Of a DNA stretch of 64,000 bases, positions 1-7,647 are shown piece by piece; position 1 is the stretch's first letter; every line of letters begins with the position of its first letter. The DNA comes from Comamonas sp. BIGb0124 (lineage in GTDB: Bacteria; Pseudomonadota; Gammaproteobacteria; Burkholderiales; Burkholderiaceae_C): NCBI RefSeq assembly GCF_003752175.1, contig NZ_RJVF01000009.1, positions 806,001 to 870,000 of the forward strand, read 5' to 3'. A program made the translations under genes and the position numbers. The notes below the pieces were generated by a model. It was not told the DNA's origin and searched no databases. It saw nothing but the letters and a program-made list of their open reading frames with translations.

Positions 1-678
1 ATCCTGCTGGACATCTCGCCCTATTACCTGCCGCGGCTGAGCGTGGTGCTGCAGGCCATGGCGGCCTCGCCGCAGGCCTATGTCGACGGGTTCCTGCGCA
101 CCCTCAGCGAAACCGTCCTGGGCTTTGCCGGCGGTGCCGTGGTGGGCGTGCTCTTCGGCGTGATCTTCCGGCAGTCCAGGCTGTTGCGCGAGACGGTGTT
201 TCCGATCTTCGTGATCTCGCAGACGATCCCGGTCATCGCCTTCGGTGCGGTGGTGGTGCTGTGGTTCGGCAACACCATACTCGCCAAGGCCATGATCGCG
301 TTCTATCTGACCTTTTTCCCGGTGACGGTCAACACGCTGCAGGGACTGGAGTCGGTCGACCGGCGTCAGGAAGACCTGCTGCGCAGCTTCGGCGCCAGCC
401 GCTGGCAGTTGCTGATCCGCCTGCAGTTGCCGACCGCGCTGCCCAAGATCTTCGTGGCTCTGCGGCTGGCTTGCACCCTGAGCCTGCTGGGCGCCATTGC
501 GGGCGAGTGGTTCGGCGACACCGTCGGTCTCGGCGTGCTGCTGCTGCAGGCCATGTACAACGAACAGATCGTGGCCCTGTGGGGGGCGATCCTGGCCTCG
601 GGCCTGCTGGGAACCGGCTTCTTTGCCGTGGTGGCGCTGGCCGAGCAGCGCATCGTTTTCTGGAAAAGCGAACTATGA
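1..678 (+). CDS. ABC transporter permease (5' end outside window)
   Basis: Inner-membrane permease of a SsuC/TauC-type importer. The frame is open from base 1, so the N-terminus is missing; 225 residues are visible. It is very hydrophobic, with about five membrane segments. A typical EAA loop (LRSFGASRWQLLIRLQLP, about residues 128-145 of the visible part) contacts the ATPase. Its TGA overlaps the ATG of the next permease (ATGA), so the two are translationally coupled and probably form a heterodimer. The cupin and SsuD downstream suggest a sulfonate or related organic-sulfur substrate, but this is inference because the receptor and ATPase must lie upstream, outside the window. Confidence 0.9.
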   Translation: MLLDISPYYLPRLSVVLQAMAASPQAYVDGFLRTLSETVLGFAGGAVVGVLFGVIFRQSRLLRETVFPIFVISQTIPVIAFGAVVVLWFGNTILAKAMIAFYLTFFPVTVNTLQGLESVDRRQEDLLRSFGASRWQLLIRLQLPTALPKIFVALRLACTLSLLGAIAGEWFGDTVGLGVLLLQAMYNEQIVALWGAILASGLLGTGFFAVVALAEQRIVFWKSEL

Positions 679-1505
679 GTACAAGCCTCCCGTCCTCTTC
701 CCCGAAGACCGCGCAGCCGCCGGTGCCTGCTGCAGGCCAGGCCGCGGGCGGCCGGGTGTTTCCGCGCGTGTCTTCCGCCACCTGGCGGGGTGCCTCGGGC
801 ATCGTCGGCGTCTTTGTCCTCTGGGAGCTGCTGACCCGTCTGCTGGACGTGCCGGCCTATGTGCTGCCCACGGTCAGCAGCATCCTGCTGGCCACCGTGC
901 AGCAGTACCAGACCCTGGCCCTGGCTGCCGGCACCACGTTCATGGAAGCCGTCGTGGGTTTCTGCCTCGGCACCCTGGCCGGCCTGCTGCTGGCCATCGT
1001 GCTCACCATGCTGCCGCGTGCCCGCAAGCCCGTGCTGCCGCTGGTGACCGCGCTGAACTCCGTGCCCGTGGTCGCCTACGCGCCGCTGATCCTGCTGTGG
1101 TTCGGCATCGGCCCGCAGTCCAAGATCATCATGGTCTCGCTGTCCGTGGGCTTCACGGTCTTTCTGCACGCTCTGGCAGGCCTGGGCAACATCGACCAGC
1201 GTATCGTCGATCTCATGCGCAGCTTCGGCTCCAGCAGTGCCGCGATCCTCTGGCGCATCCGGCTGCCGGCCGCCATGCCCCTGACGGCCGCGGGCATGCG
1301 GGTCTCGACCGTGCGTGCCATGATCGTCGCCATCGTCACCGAAATGCTGGGCGCCTATCACGGACTGGGCTGGACCATCTACCAGGCCGTTCTGCAGGTC
1401 GACTTCGTGCAAGTCTGGTCGGCCATCTTCGTCGCATCGGCCGGCAGCCTGCTGTTTTTCGGCGCCGTCAGCTTTGTGGAGAGACGTTATGTGTTCTGGA
1501 AATGA
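675..1505 (+). CDS. ABC transporter permease, SsuC/TauC family
   Basis: Second permease of the importer, 276 residues. The start ATG at 675 overlaps the stop of the first permease by four bases. A 45-residue polar, Pro/Ala-rich N-terminal tail is followed by about six membrane segments. The EAA loop (DLMRSFGSSSAAILWRIRLP, about residues 178-197) is well preserved. Two different permeases side by side are less usual for SsuABC, where a single SsuC homodimerises, so the substrate may not be a simple alkanesulfonate. The family call is firm; the substrate is not visible in the sequence. Confidence 0.9.
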   Translation: MSTSLPSSSPKTAQPPVPAAGQAAGGRVFPRVSSATWRGASGIVGVFVLWELLTRLLDVPAYVLPTVSSILLATVQQYQTLALAAGTTFMEAVVGFCLGTLAGLLLAIVLTMLPRARKPVLPLVTALNSVPVVAYAPLILLWFGIGPQSKIIMVSLSVGFTVFLHALAGLGNIDQRIVDLMRSFGSSSAAILWRIRLPAAMPLTAAGMRVSTVRAMIVAIVTEMLGAYHGLGWTIYQAVLQVDFVQVWSAIFVASAGSLLFFGAVSFVERRYVFWK

Positions 1506-2454
1506 GGCCGGCGCGATCGACGCGCGGCCGCTCATGTCGTCACTGGGCGCGCAGCGCGCGATTGCACCGGCCAATGCGGCGCAGGCCCAGGCCCGCTATT
1601 TCAATTCGGCCAACGCCTTCAACGTCAAGCTGCCGGTGGTTCCGGCCCACGCGTTCGACGACGTGGCGGCGGCCGCGCTCGGCTCCGGCCAGACGACCGG
1701 CTGGCATGTGTGCGACCAGTCCGCAGCGCTGGGCAGCCCGTCGGCGGCGACCACGCCCTTCATGCTCGCGCGCTACGCGCACATCCGGCAAGGACAGACA
1801 CTGGATGCGCAGTTCCTGGCCAGCGGGGTGCTGTGTTTCGTGATCGCCGGCGAAGGCTGGAGCCGAACCCCGCGCGAGACCTTGAACTGGCAGGCCGGCG
1901 ATCTCATGTTCTTCGCCGGCGGCCAGCCGCTGGTGCTCGGCGCGCTGTCTTCGCAGGCCGTGCTGTGGGTGGTCACGGACGAGCCGCTGTATGCCTTCAC
2001 CAAGGCACGCCCATCGACCCAGCCCGAAGAGATGCTGCCCACCGTGCAGTTCAAGGCCGGCGATATCCGGCATCAGCTCGATCTCATCCATGCGAGCCGG
2101 CCCGACGAAGGCACCTCCGGGCTGGCCGTGGTCTTCTCCAGCGAAGCGTTGCAGGACGGCAGGAACATCCTGCCCACCCTCACGCTGTCCCTCAACAGCC
2201 TGCCGCCCCGGACGGATCAGTCCGCTCATCGCCACAACTCGGCGGCCCTGACGCTGGTCGTCGAGGGCGAGAACTGCCATACCCGGATCGATGGCCAGGC
2301 GGTCGGCTGGCAGCCCTGGTCGACACTGGTCACTCCGGCCGCTGCCGCCCACTCGCATCACAATGCCGGCAACACCCGTGCCCTGTTTCTGATCGTCCAG
2401 GACGGGGGGCTTTATTACCAGGGCCGCACCATGGGATTCGAGTTTCTGGGCTGA
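1489..2454 (+). CDS. bicupin domain protein
   Basis: Soluble protein of 321 residues with two cupin-like halves. The first half has the cupin fold pattern but no His cluster, so it probably lacks metal. The second keeps a metal-type set of histidines (H247, H249 and H288-S-H290-H291). ATG 1489 was chosen because GGAGAG sits six bases upstream; a GTG at 1474 is also in frame. It overlaps the permease gene by 17 bases, so it belongs to the same operon. Related bicupins include gentisate-dioxygenase-like proteins and sensors. No reaction can be assigned; a role in processing the imported compound is inferred from position. Confidence 0.75.
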   Translation: MCSGNEAGAIDARPLMSSLGAQRAIAPANAAQAQARYFNSANAFNVKLPVVPAHAFDDVAAAALGSGQTTGWHVCDQSAALGSPSAATTPFMLARYAHIRQGQTLDAQFLASGVLCFVIAGEGWSRTPRETLNWQAGDLMFFAGGQPLVLGALSSQAVLWVVTDEPLYAFTKARPSTQPEEMLPTVQFKAGDIRHQLDLIHASRPDEGTSGLAVVFSSEALQDGRNILPTLTLSLNSLPPRTDQSAHRHNSAALTLVVEGENCHTRIDGQAVGWQPWSTLVTPAAAAHSHHNAGNTRALFLIVQDGGLYYQGRTMGFEFLG

Positions 2455-2562
2455 TGCAGGTTCGCGCCGGTCTTAGCTTATGCGGAAAACAAGCATGGCC
2501 GCGCCGGTTTTTGTCTTGAAATCAAGGCTTTGGTCGCCCCTCGGGCGCTGGAGTTTTGACGC

Positions 2563-3711
2563 ATGCAAGTTTTCTGGTTTCTGCCGACACATGGGGACAG
2601 CCGTTACCTGGGGACGACCCAGGGTGCACGCACGGTGGATCACCGTTATCTGGCGCAGATCGCGCAAGCGGCCGATGCCCTGGGCTACGAAGGCGTGCTG
2701 ATCCCCACGGGCCGCTCGTGCGAGGATTCCTGGGTGGTCGCGTCTTCCCTGGTTCCGCTGACCGAGCGCCTGAAGTTCTTGGTGGCGATCCGCCCGGGCA
2801 TTCAATCGCCCACGGTTTCGGCCCGGCAGGCTGCGACGCTCGACCGCTTTTCCAACGGCCGCCTGCTGATCAATGTGGTCACCGGGGGCGACCCTGTCGA
2901 GCAGCAGGGCGACGGCGTCTACCTCGACCACCGCGAGCGCTACGAACTGACGGACGAGTTCCTGCGCATCTGGCGCGGCGTCTCGTCGGGCGAGACCGTC
3001 ACCTTCCATGGCAAGCATCTCAAGGTCGATGGGGCCAGTCGCCTGTATCCCTCGGTGCAGACACCGCATCCGCCCCTGTGGTTCGGCGGCTCTTCGGACG
3101 AAGCCATCGCGCTTGCGGGCGAACAGCTCGATGTCTACCTCACCTGGGGCGAGCCGCCGGCCGCCGTGGCCGAGAAAATAGACAAGGTGCGCAAGGCCGC
3201 CGCCCTGCATGGCCGCAAAGTCCGATTCGGCATCCGGTTGCATGTCATCGTGCGCGAAACCAGCGAGGCCGCGTGGCGGGCTGCCGACGAGCTCATCGAA
3301 CACGTCACGGACGACACCATCGCGATCGCGCAGCAGACCTTTGCACGCTACGACTCGGTGGGGCAGCGCCGCATGGCCGAACTGCATGGCGGCAGCCGTG
3401 AACGCCTGCTGGTCGGTCCCAACCTGTGGGCCGGCGTCGGGCTGGTCCGCGGCGGAGCAGGAACGGCGCTGGTGGGCAATCCGCAAGAGGTCGCTGCGCG
3501 CATGCTCGAGTACCGCGAGCTGGGCGTCGAGACCTTCATCTTCTCGGGCTACCCTCACCTCGAGGAAGCCTATCGGGTGGCCGAACTGCTGTTCCCCTTG
3601 CTGCCGCTGGCCGTACGCGATGCGCAGCAGGTGGCTGCGCTGTCCGGCCCGACAGGCGAGGTCATCGCGAACGCTTATGTTCCCGAGGGCAAGACCGAGG
3701 GATCCCGTTGA
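2563..3711 (+). CDS. ssuD: FMNH2-dependent alkanesulfonate monooxygenase SsuD
   Basis: Cytoplasmic flavin-dependent monooxygenase that cleaves alkanesulfonates to aldehyde and sulfite, releasing sulfur for assimilation. At 382 residues it matches the length of E. coli SsuD (about 381) and aligns with it along its whole length. Shared blocks include [18 protein letters not shown] with the conserved Cys, [14 protein letters not shown], the catalytic Arg/His stretch [12 protein letters not shown], and [19 protein letters not shown]. It lies 108 bp after the cupin gene, with a GGAG about nine bases before the ATG. No SsuE flavin reductase lies beside it; the flavin reductase at 24514 is distant. 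Confidence 0.95.
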   Translation: MQVFWFLPTHGDSRYLGTTQGARTVDHRYLAQIAQAADALGYEGVLIPTGRSCEDSWVVASSLVPLTERLKFLVAIRPGIQSPTVSARQAATLDRFSNGRLLINVVTGGDPVEQQGDGVYLDHRERYELTDEFLRIWRGVSSGETVTFHGKHLKVDGASRLYPSVQTPHPPLWFGGSSDEAIALAGEQLDVYLTWGEPPAAVAEKIDKVRKAAALHGRKVRFGIRLHVIVRETSEAAWRAADELIEHVTDDTIAIAQQTFARYDSVGQRRMAELHGGSRERLLVGPNLWAGVGLVRGGAGTALVGNPQEVAARMLEYRELGVETFIFSGYPHLEEAYRVAELLFPLLPLAVRDAQQVAALSGPTGEVIANAYVPEGKTEGSR

Positions 3712-3790
3712 TCCACGCAAGGCCGTTGCGCACGAGGATGTCGTCGGCGGTGACGTGTGCAACGAAGAGTCGCCGAACACCAGAAGCCCA

Positions 3791-3828
3791 TGAAAAAAGC
3801 CCACGGTGCGAGATCGCATGTGGGCTTT
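3791..3828 (-). terminator. rho-independent terminator of the TRAP operon
   Basis: An inverted repeat (AAAGCCCAC 3796-3804 with GTGGGCTTT 3820-3828, and an inner stem TGCGA/TCGCA) is flanked by an A-run on the plus strand. That gives a U-run on the minus strand, directly downstream of the dctM-type gene. It lies between convergent genes and may also stop transcription from ssuD, though the plus-strand T-run is short. Confidence 0.75.
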
Positions 3829-3940
3829 CTGGGTATCGGGGCTTCACGATCACCCGGACAGATCGGCATCGGCGTTCGCTGCCGACGATTCGGAAGGAGG
3901 ACCGCCGGCTCGGGCCGCGCCCTTCCTCTCGGAGCTTTGC

Positions 3941-5221
3941 TTACGGCGAGAACCAGCTGGCCGGCACCGTGATGAGCTGCGGGAACAGCACGAACATGAA
4001 CATCGCGAAGAACTGAGCGGCCATGAAGGGCAGCACACCACGCGTGACTTCGTCCATGCGCATGCGGCCCACGCCGGCCACCGTGCTCAGCACCACGCCC
4101 ACCGGCGGGGTGATCAGGCCGATGGCGGTGTTGATGATGAACATCACGCCGAAGTAGACAGGGTCCACACCGGCTGCAATGACTGCGGGCATCAGCACGG
4201 GCGTCAGGATCAGGATGGTGGGCGTCATGTCCAGGGCCGTGCCGACGATGATCACCAGCACCATGATCACGAAGACCAGCATCTTGGGGCTGTCGAGGAA
4301 GGGCTCCAGCAGGTCGATGACCGCCGCGGGCAGATTGGCCACGGTGATGAGCCACGCCGCGACCATCGCGGCCGCGACCAGCAGCATCACCACGGCCGTT
4401 GTGCGGGCTGCGCTCACGAACAGGCCGTAGAGTTGGCCGAGCTTGAGTTCGCGGTAGATCACCGTCGAGACGAACAGCGCATAGACCGCAGCCACCACGG
4501 CCGCCTCGGTCGGTGTGAACACGCCCATGCGCAGGCCCACCAGGATGATCACGGGCAGCATCAGCGCCCAGGCTGCATCTCTCAGCGCCTGGACCACCAC
4601 GGCGCGGGGTTGCCGGGGCGGTGCCACGAACTTGTCCTTGCGGACCAGCCACCACCACGTGAACCACAGTGCCATGCCGATCATCAGGCCGGGCGCGATA
4701 CCCGCCATGAACAGCTTGGAGATCGACACGTTGGCGGCCACGCCGAAGATGATCAGGCCGATGGAAGGCGGCAGCACCGGCGCGATGATGCCGGTGGCGG
4801 CGATCAGGCCGCCGGCCCGGGCCTTGTCGTGACCTGCCCGGACCATCATGGGCAGCAGCAGGGCGGTGAGTGCCGCGGCGTCGGCCACGGCCGAGCCCGA
4901 CAGCGCGGCCAGCAGGCAACCCGCCATGATGGTCACATAACCCAGGCCGCCACGCACATGGCCCACGATCGCCAGCGCCAGCGTGACGATGCGTCGCGAC
5001 AGGCCGCCGACGTTCATGATCTCGCCGGCCAGCATGAAGAAGGGCACGGCCAGCAGCGGGAAGCTGTCGGCTCCGTTGATCACGTTCTGGGCCAGGATCT
5101 GGGCGTCGAACAGATCCAGATGGATCATCAGCGCCACGCCCGTCAGCAGCAGCGAGAAAGCGATGGGCACGCCCAGGGCCATCGAGCCCAGCAAGGCCCC
5201 TACAAAAATGAGTATGGTCAT
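3941..5221 (-). CDS. TRAP transporter large permease (DctM family)
   Basis: Large membrane subunit of a tripartite ATP-independent periplasmic transporter. It carries out sodium-driven uptake of an organic acid delivered by the periplasmic receptor. Its 426 residues match the family length, with about twelve hydrophobic segments. DctM hallmarks are visible: GVPIAFSLLLTG, DSFPLLAVPFFMLAGEIM, GSAVADAAA, IIAPVLPPSIGLIIFG and LITPPVGVVL. It is the last gene of the operon dctP - aroQ-like - dctQ - dctM, 42 bp after dctQ, and is followed by a hairpin terminator. The substrate is not determined by this subunit. Confidence 0.95.
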   Translation of the reverse strand: MTILIFVGALLGSMALGVPIAFSLLLTGVALMIHLDLFDAQILAQNVINGADSFPLLAVPFFMLAGEIMNVGGLSRRIVTLALAIVGHVRGGLGYVTIMAGCLLAALSGSAVADAAALTALLLPMMVRAGHDKARAGGLIAATGIIAPVLPPSIGLIIFGVAANVSISKLFMAGIAPGLMIGMALWFTWWWLVRKDKFVAPPRQPRAVVVQALRDAAWALMLPVIILVGLRMGVFTPTEAAVVAAVYALFVSTVIYRELKLGQLYGLFVSAARTTAVVMLLVAAAMVAAWLITVANLPAAVIDLLEPFLDSPKMLVFVIMVLVIIVGTALDMTPTILILTPVLMPAVIAAGVDPVYFGVMFIINTAIGLITPPVGVVLSTVAGVGRMRMDEVTRGVLPFMAAQFFAMFMFVLFPQLITVPASWFSP

Positions 5222-5263
5222 GGCAAAGCGGTCTTGTCTCAGTGTTTTAAGGTGTTCTGGCGG

Positions 5264-5818
5264 TCAGGGCGTCTTGTCGGCCGTCGGCGCATGCGCAGAG
5301 GAAACGAGCATCGTCTCTTCCGATTCCTGGATGCCGGTCAGTTGCCGTTGCGAGATCTTTCCGGTCAACAGGCGCAACAGGTTGAGCGCCAGGATCACGA
5401 GCGTGGACGCGGCAAAGACCACGCCGGACATGTACACGATGGCCATCGACCAGCCGGTCGAAGGCGCGGTGACGTCCCAGTTGATCATCGCCTGCTGCCA
5501 ACTGCCCGTCATGACCAGCCAGCAGGCCACGATCATCAATGCCTGTGTGAGGCCGTAGCAGACCTTCTGGCCCAGCCGGGGAAGCCTGCTGATGAGCATG
5601 TCGCTGCCCAGGTGGCCCCTGTGGTGCATGGCGGCGATGGAGCCCAGGAACACCACCCAGATGAAGGCCCAGCGCGACAGCTCTTCGGAGATGGACCATC
5701 CCGAGTTGAAGCCGTAGCGCAGCACCACGTTGCCGAACACCAGCACGACCATCACAAACAACAAAGCGGCCGTGACCGCATCCAGAAGCTTGCAGTAGAT
5801 ATCAAGCAATCGATTCAA
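5264..5818 (-). CDS. TRAP transporter small permease (DctQ family)
   Basis: Small four-helix membrane subunit that pairs with DctM, 184 residues. The open frame extends further upstream, but residues before LNRLLDIYCKLLDAV do not look like DctQ. The best start is a TTG at 5818-5816 with AGAGGAG eight bases before it. Family features are four membrane segments, RYGFNSGWSISEELSRWAFIW and the LGSIAAMHHRGHLGSDML block. The C-terminus has a short acidic tail. Gaps are 42 bp to dctM and 151 bp to the aroQ-like gene upstream. Confidence 0.88.
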   Translation of the reverse strand: MNRLLDIYCKLLDAVTAALLFVMVVLVFGNVVLRYGFNSGWSISEELSRWAFIWVVFLGSIAAMHHRGHLGSDMLISRLPRLGQKVCYGLTQALMIVACWLVMTGSWQQAMINWDVTAPSTGWSMAIVYMSGVVFAASTLVILALNLLRLLTGKISQRQLTGIQESEETMLVSSAHAPTADKTP

Positions 5819-5969
5819 GGTAAGAGCTCCTCTTGTGCGGGATCTGCCGGAGATGCCGCTCTGTATGTGCGAACCGGGTCCGTTCCTCGACGGAAGCAGG
5901 ACCCGGCATGCGCGGCGTGTGTGGACGAGGGCAGGGCTGGACCCGGCCACTCGCCCGGCACTGCCGGAA

Positions 5970-6413
5970 TCAGGCCTTGGCCTGTCTCGCGATCTCGACC
6001 ACGGCACGCAGCGCGGCCAGGTAGGACTGCGGACCCAGTCCCTGGATAGTGCCCTTGACGGCCGGCGAGATGATGGAATGGGCACGCCAGGGTTCGCGCG
6101 CGGCGATGTTGGACATGTGCACTTCGATCACCGGGAAGGGCATGGCCTTGATGGCGTCGTGCAGAGGCACGCCATGCTGGGTCAGTCCTGCGGGGTTCAC
6201 CAGCGCGCCTTGCGCATCGTCGATGTAGCGGTGCAGAAAATCGACCAGTTCTCCCTCGTGGTTCGACTGAATGGTTTCCACGGTCACATCCAGCTCCCGG
6301 GCCAGCACGGCAATGGACTCGTTGATCTGAGCCAGTGTCGTGGTGCCGTAGATGTGAGGTTCGCGGCGGCCAAACAGGTTGAGGTTTGGTCCATTCAAAA
6401 CGAGAATTTTCAT
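5970..6413 (-). CDS. aroQ: type II 3-dehydroquinate dehydratase-like protein
   Basis: 147-residue protein of the dodecameric type II dehydroquinase family, which dehydrates 3-dehydroquinate to 3-dehydroshikimate. Conserved parts are NGPNLNLFGRREPHIYG with the catalytic loop Arg17 and Tyr22, IEVHMSN with catalytic His99, and Arg110. The substrate-binding loop differs. The family has N-[PA]-G-x-x-T-H-x-S (His81 in the M. tuberculosis enzyme), whereas here it reads NPAGLTQHG (73-81), with Gln79 at the His position. It lies within a TRAP operon (24 bp after dctP) rather than with aro genes. It therefore probably acts on an imported quinate/shikimate-like compound, and its substrate may be altered. 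Confidence 0.85.
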   Translation of the reverse strand: MKILVLNGPNLNLFGRREPHIYGTTTLAQINESIAVLARELDVTVETIQSNHEGELVDFLHRYIDDAQGALVNPAGLTQHGVPLHDAIKAMPFPVIEVHMSNIAAREPWRAHSIISPAVKGTIQGLGPQSYLAALRAVVEIARQAKA

Positions 6414-6437
6414 AATGCTGTCGATCCCTAGGGGTGG

Positions 6438-7439
6438 TTATTGCTGGCGGACGCGTGCAAGCTCGTCGTTGTAGAGCTTCACGATCGCCGGGTCGTAGTT
6501 GGCGGAGAACTTGTCGGTCACCGGCTTGGCGATGTCGCGCATGCGGGCCTGTTGCTCGGGGCTGACCAGATTGAAGGTCGCGCCCTTGGCCTGCAGTTCG
6601 CCGACGGCCTTGGCTGCCGCTTCACGGCTGAGCTTGCGCTGGTAGATGCGCGATTCGTCTGCGGCCTCGTTCATCCACTTCTGTTCTTCCGGGGTCAGTT
6701 GGTCCCAGAACTTCTTGCTCACCAGCACGATGTTGGCGGCATACACATGGTTGGTGGCGCTGACGTACTTCTGCACCTCGTAGAACTTGTTCGACAGGAT
6801 CACGGCGAACGGGTTTTCCTGGCCGTCGACGGCCTTGGTCTCGAGCGCGCTGTACAGCTCCGAGAACGACAGCGGCACGGGGTTCGCGTTGAAGGCCTTG
6901 AAGGTCTCCAGGAACACCGGATTCGGAATCACGCGGATCTTCAGGCCCTGCAGGTCTTCGGGCTTGTTGACGGGGTGCTTGCTGTTGGTGACGTTGCGGA
7001 AACCGAGGTCCCAGTAGCCCAGTGCGACCAGGCCCTTCTCAGGCAGCTTATCCAGCAGGGCCTTGCCGAACGGACCGTCGAGCAACGCATCGGCCTGCTC
7101 GAAGTTGCTCACGGCGAAGGGGAAGTCGATCAGGCCGAATTCCTTGACGATGCCTGCCAGCGACGTGGTGGCCGGCAACGACATCTGCTGCACGCCGCCT
7201 TGCAGGGCCGACTGCTGCTGCAGTTCGCTGCCCAGCTGGTTGGCGGGGTATTCCTGCACCTTGATCTTGCCGCCGCTCTTGGCCGAGATGATCTCGGCGA
7301 ACTTCTTGACGCCGAAGCTGATGGGATGGTCGGTGTTGTTGAGGTGACCGAAGCGGATGGTGCGTTCCTGCTGGGCCAGCGCGGGAGCTGCGAAGGCCAG
7401 GCACAGGCCGGTAGCGATGAGCGTGCGAAGAAGTTTCAT
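6438..7439 (-). CDS. TRAP transporter substrate-binding protein (DctP family)
   Basis: Periplasmic receptor of the TRAP system, 333 residues. A signal peptide of about 22 residues ends at ALA. The DctP fold is recognisable from GHLNNTDHPISFGVKKFAE, YPANQLGS, the segment around LKIRVIPNPVFLETFKAFNANP (the conserved Arg that binds the substrate carboxylate lies in KIRV) and ELYSALETKAVDGQENP. GGAGG lies eight bases before the ATG. It is the first gene of the operon, preceded by an IclR-type operator. The conserved Arg supports a carboxylate ligand; the co-transcribed dehydroquinase homologue hints at a cyclic hydroxy acid. Confidence 0.95.
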   Translation of the reverse strand: MKLLRTLIATGLCLAFAAPALAQQERTIRFGHLNNTDHPISFGVKKFAEIISAKSGGKIKVQEYPANQLGSELQQQSALQGGVQQMSLPATTSLAGIVKEFGLIDFPFAVSNFEQADALLDGPFGKALLDKLPEKGLVALGYWDLGFRNVTNSKHPVNKPEDLQGLKIRVIPNPVFLETFKAFNANPVPLSFSELYSALETKAVDGQENPFAVILSNKFYEVQKYVSATNHVYAANIVLVSKKFWDQLTPEEQKWMNEAADESRIYQRKLSREAAAKAVGELQAKGATFNLVSPEQQARMRDIAKPVTDKFSANYDPAIVKLYNDELARVRQQ

Positions 7440-7485
7440 GTCGTCTGCCTCCAGAAAATTGTTTGAGCAGTCAGGATAACGTATT

Positions 7486-7518
7486 CGGAAAAAGTTTCCA
7501 CATCGGAAACTGCTTTAG
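7486..7518 (-). promoter_or_regulatory. IclR-type operator upstream of the TRAP operon
   Basis: The 15-mer CGGAAAAAGTTTCCA (7486-7500) is a GGAAA-N3-TTTCC palindrome, close to the E. coli IclR consensus TGGAAATNATTTCCA as I recall it. A second GGAAA half-site follows 18 bp later (7505-7509). TTTCC and this GGAAA also form an inverted repeat, AGTTTCC-N5-GGAAACT. On the minus strand a possible -35 (TGGAAA) lies inside the element and a -10 (TATCCT) follows after 16 bp, so bound protein would overlap the promoter. The same element precedes the IclR gene at 11200. Confidence 0.6.
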
Positions 7519-7558
7519 TAGTGAAGACCCCTAGAGCGCTGTTGCATCGCCGGGTCAT

Positions 7559-7589
7559 CAAAAAAAGCGGCCTTCGTCAGAAGGCCGCT
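7559..7589 (-). terminator. rho-independent terminator after the PQQ lipoprotein gene
   Basis: A perfect 10-bp stem (AGCGGCCTTC 7566-7575, GAAGGCCGCT 7580-7589) with a four-base loop is followed on the minus strand by about seven U. It sits 58 bp past the quinoprotein stop codon and separates that gene from the TRAP operon promoter. Confidence 0.85.
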
Positions 7590-7647
7590 CAAAGCCGCCC
7601 GCGTCGGGGAGCAATCCATATCAACGCGGGGGGTTACGAGACACCGT

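Noticed and set aside
3806-6049. 747-codon open frame on the plus strand
   Set aside because: Runs antisense to dctM and dctQ; composition is His/Asp/Gln-rich nonsense typical of shadows of membrane-protein genes.
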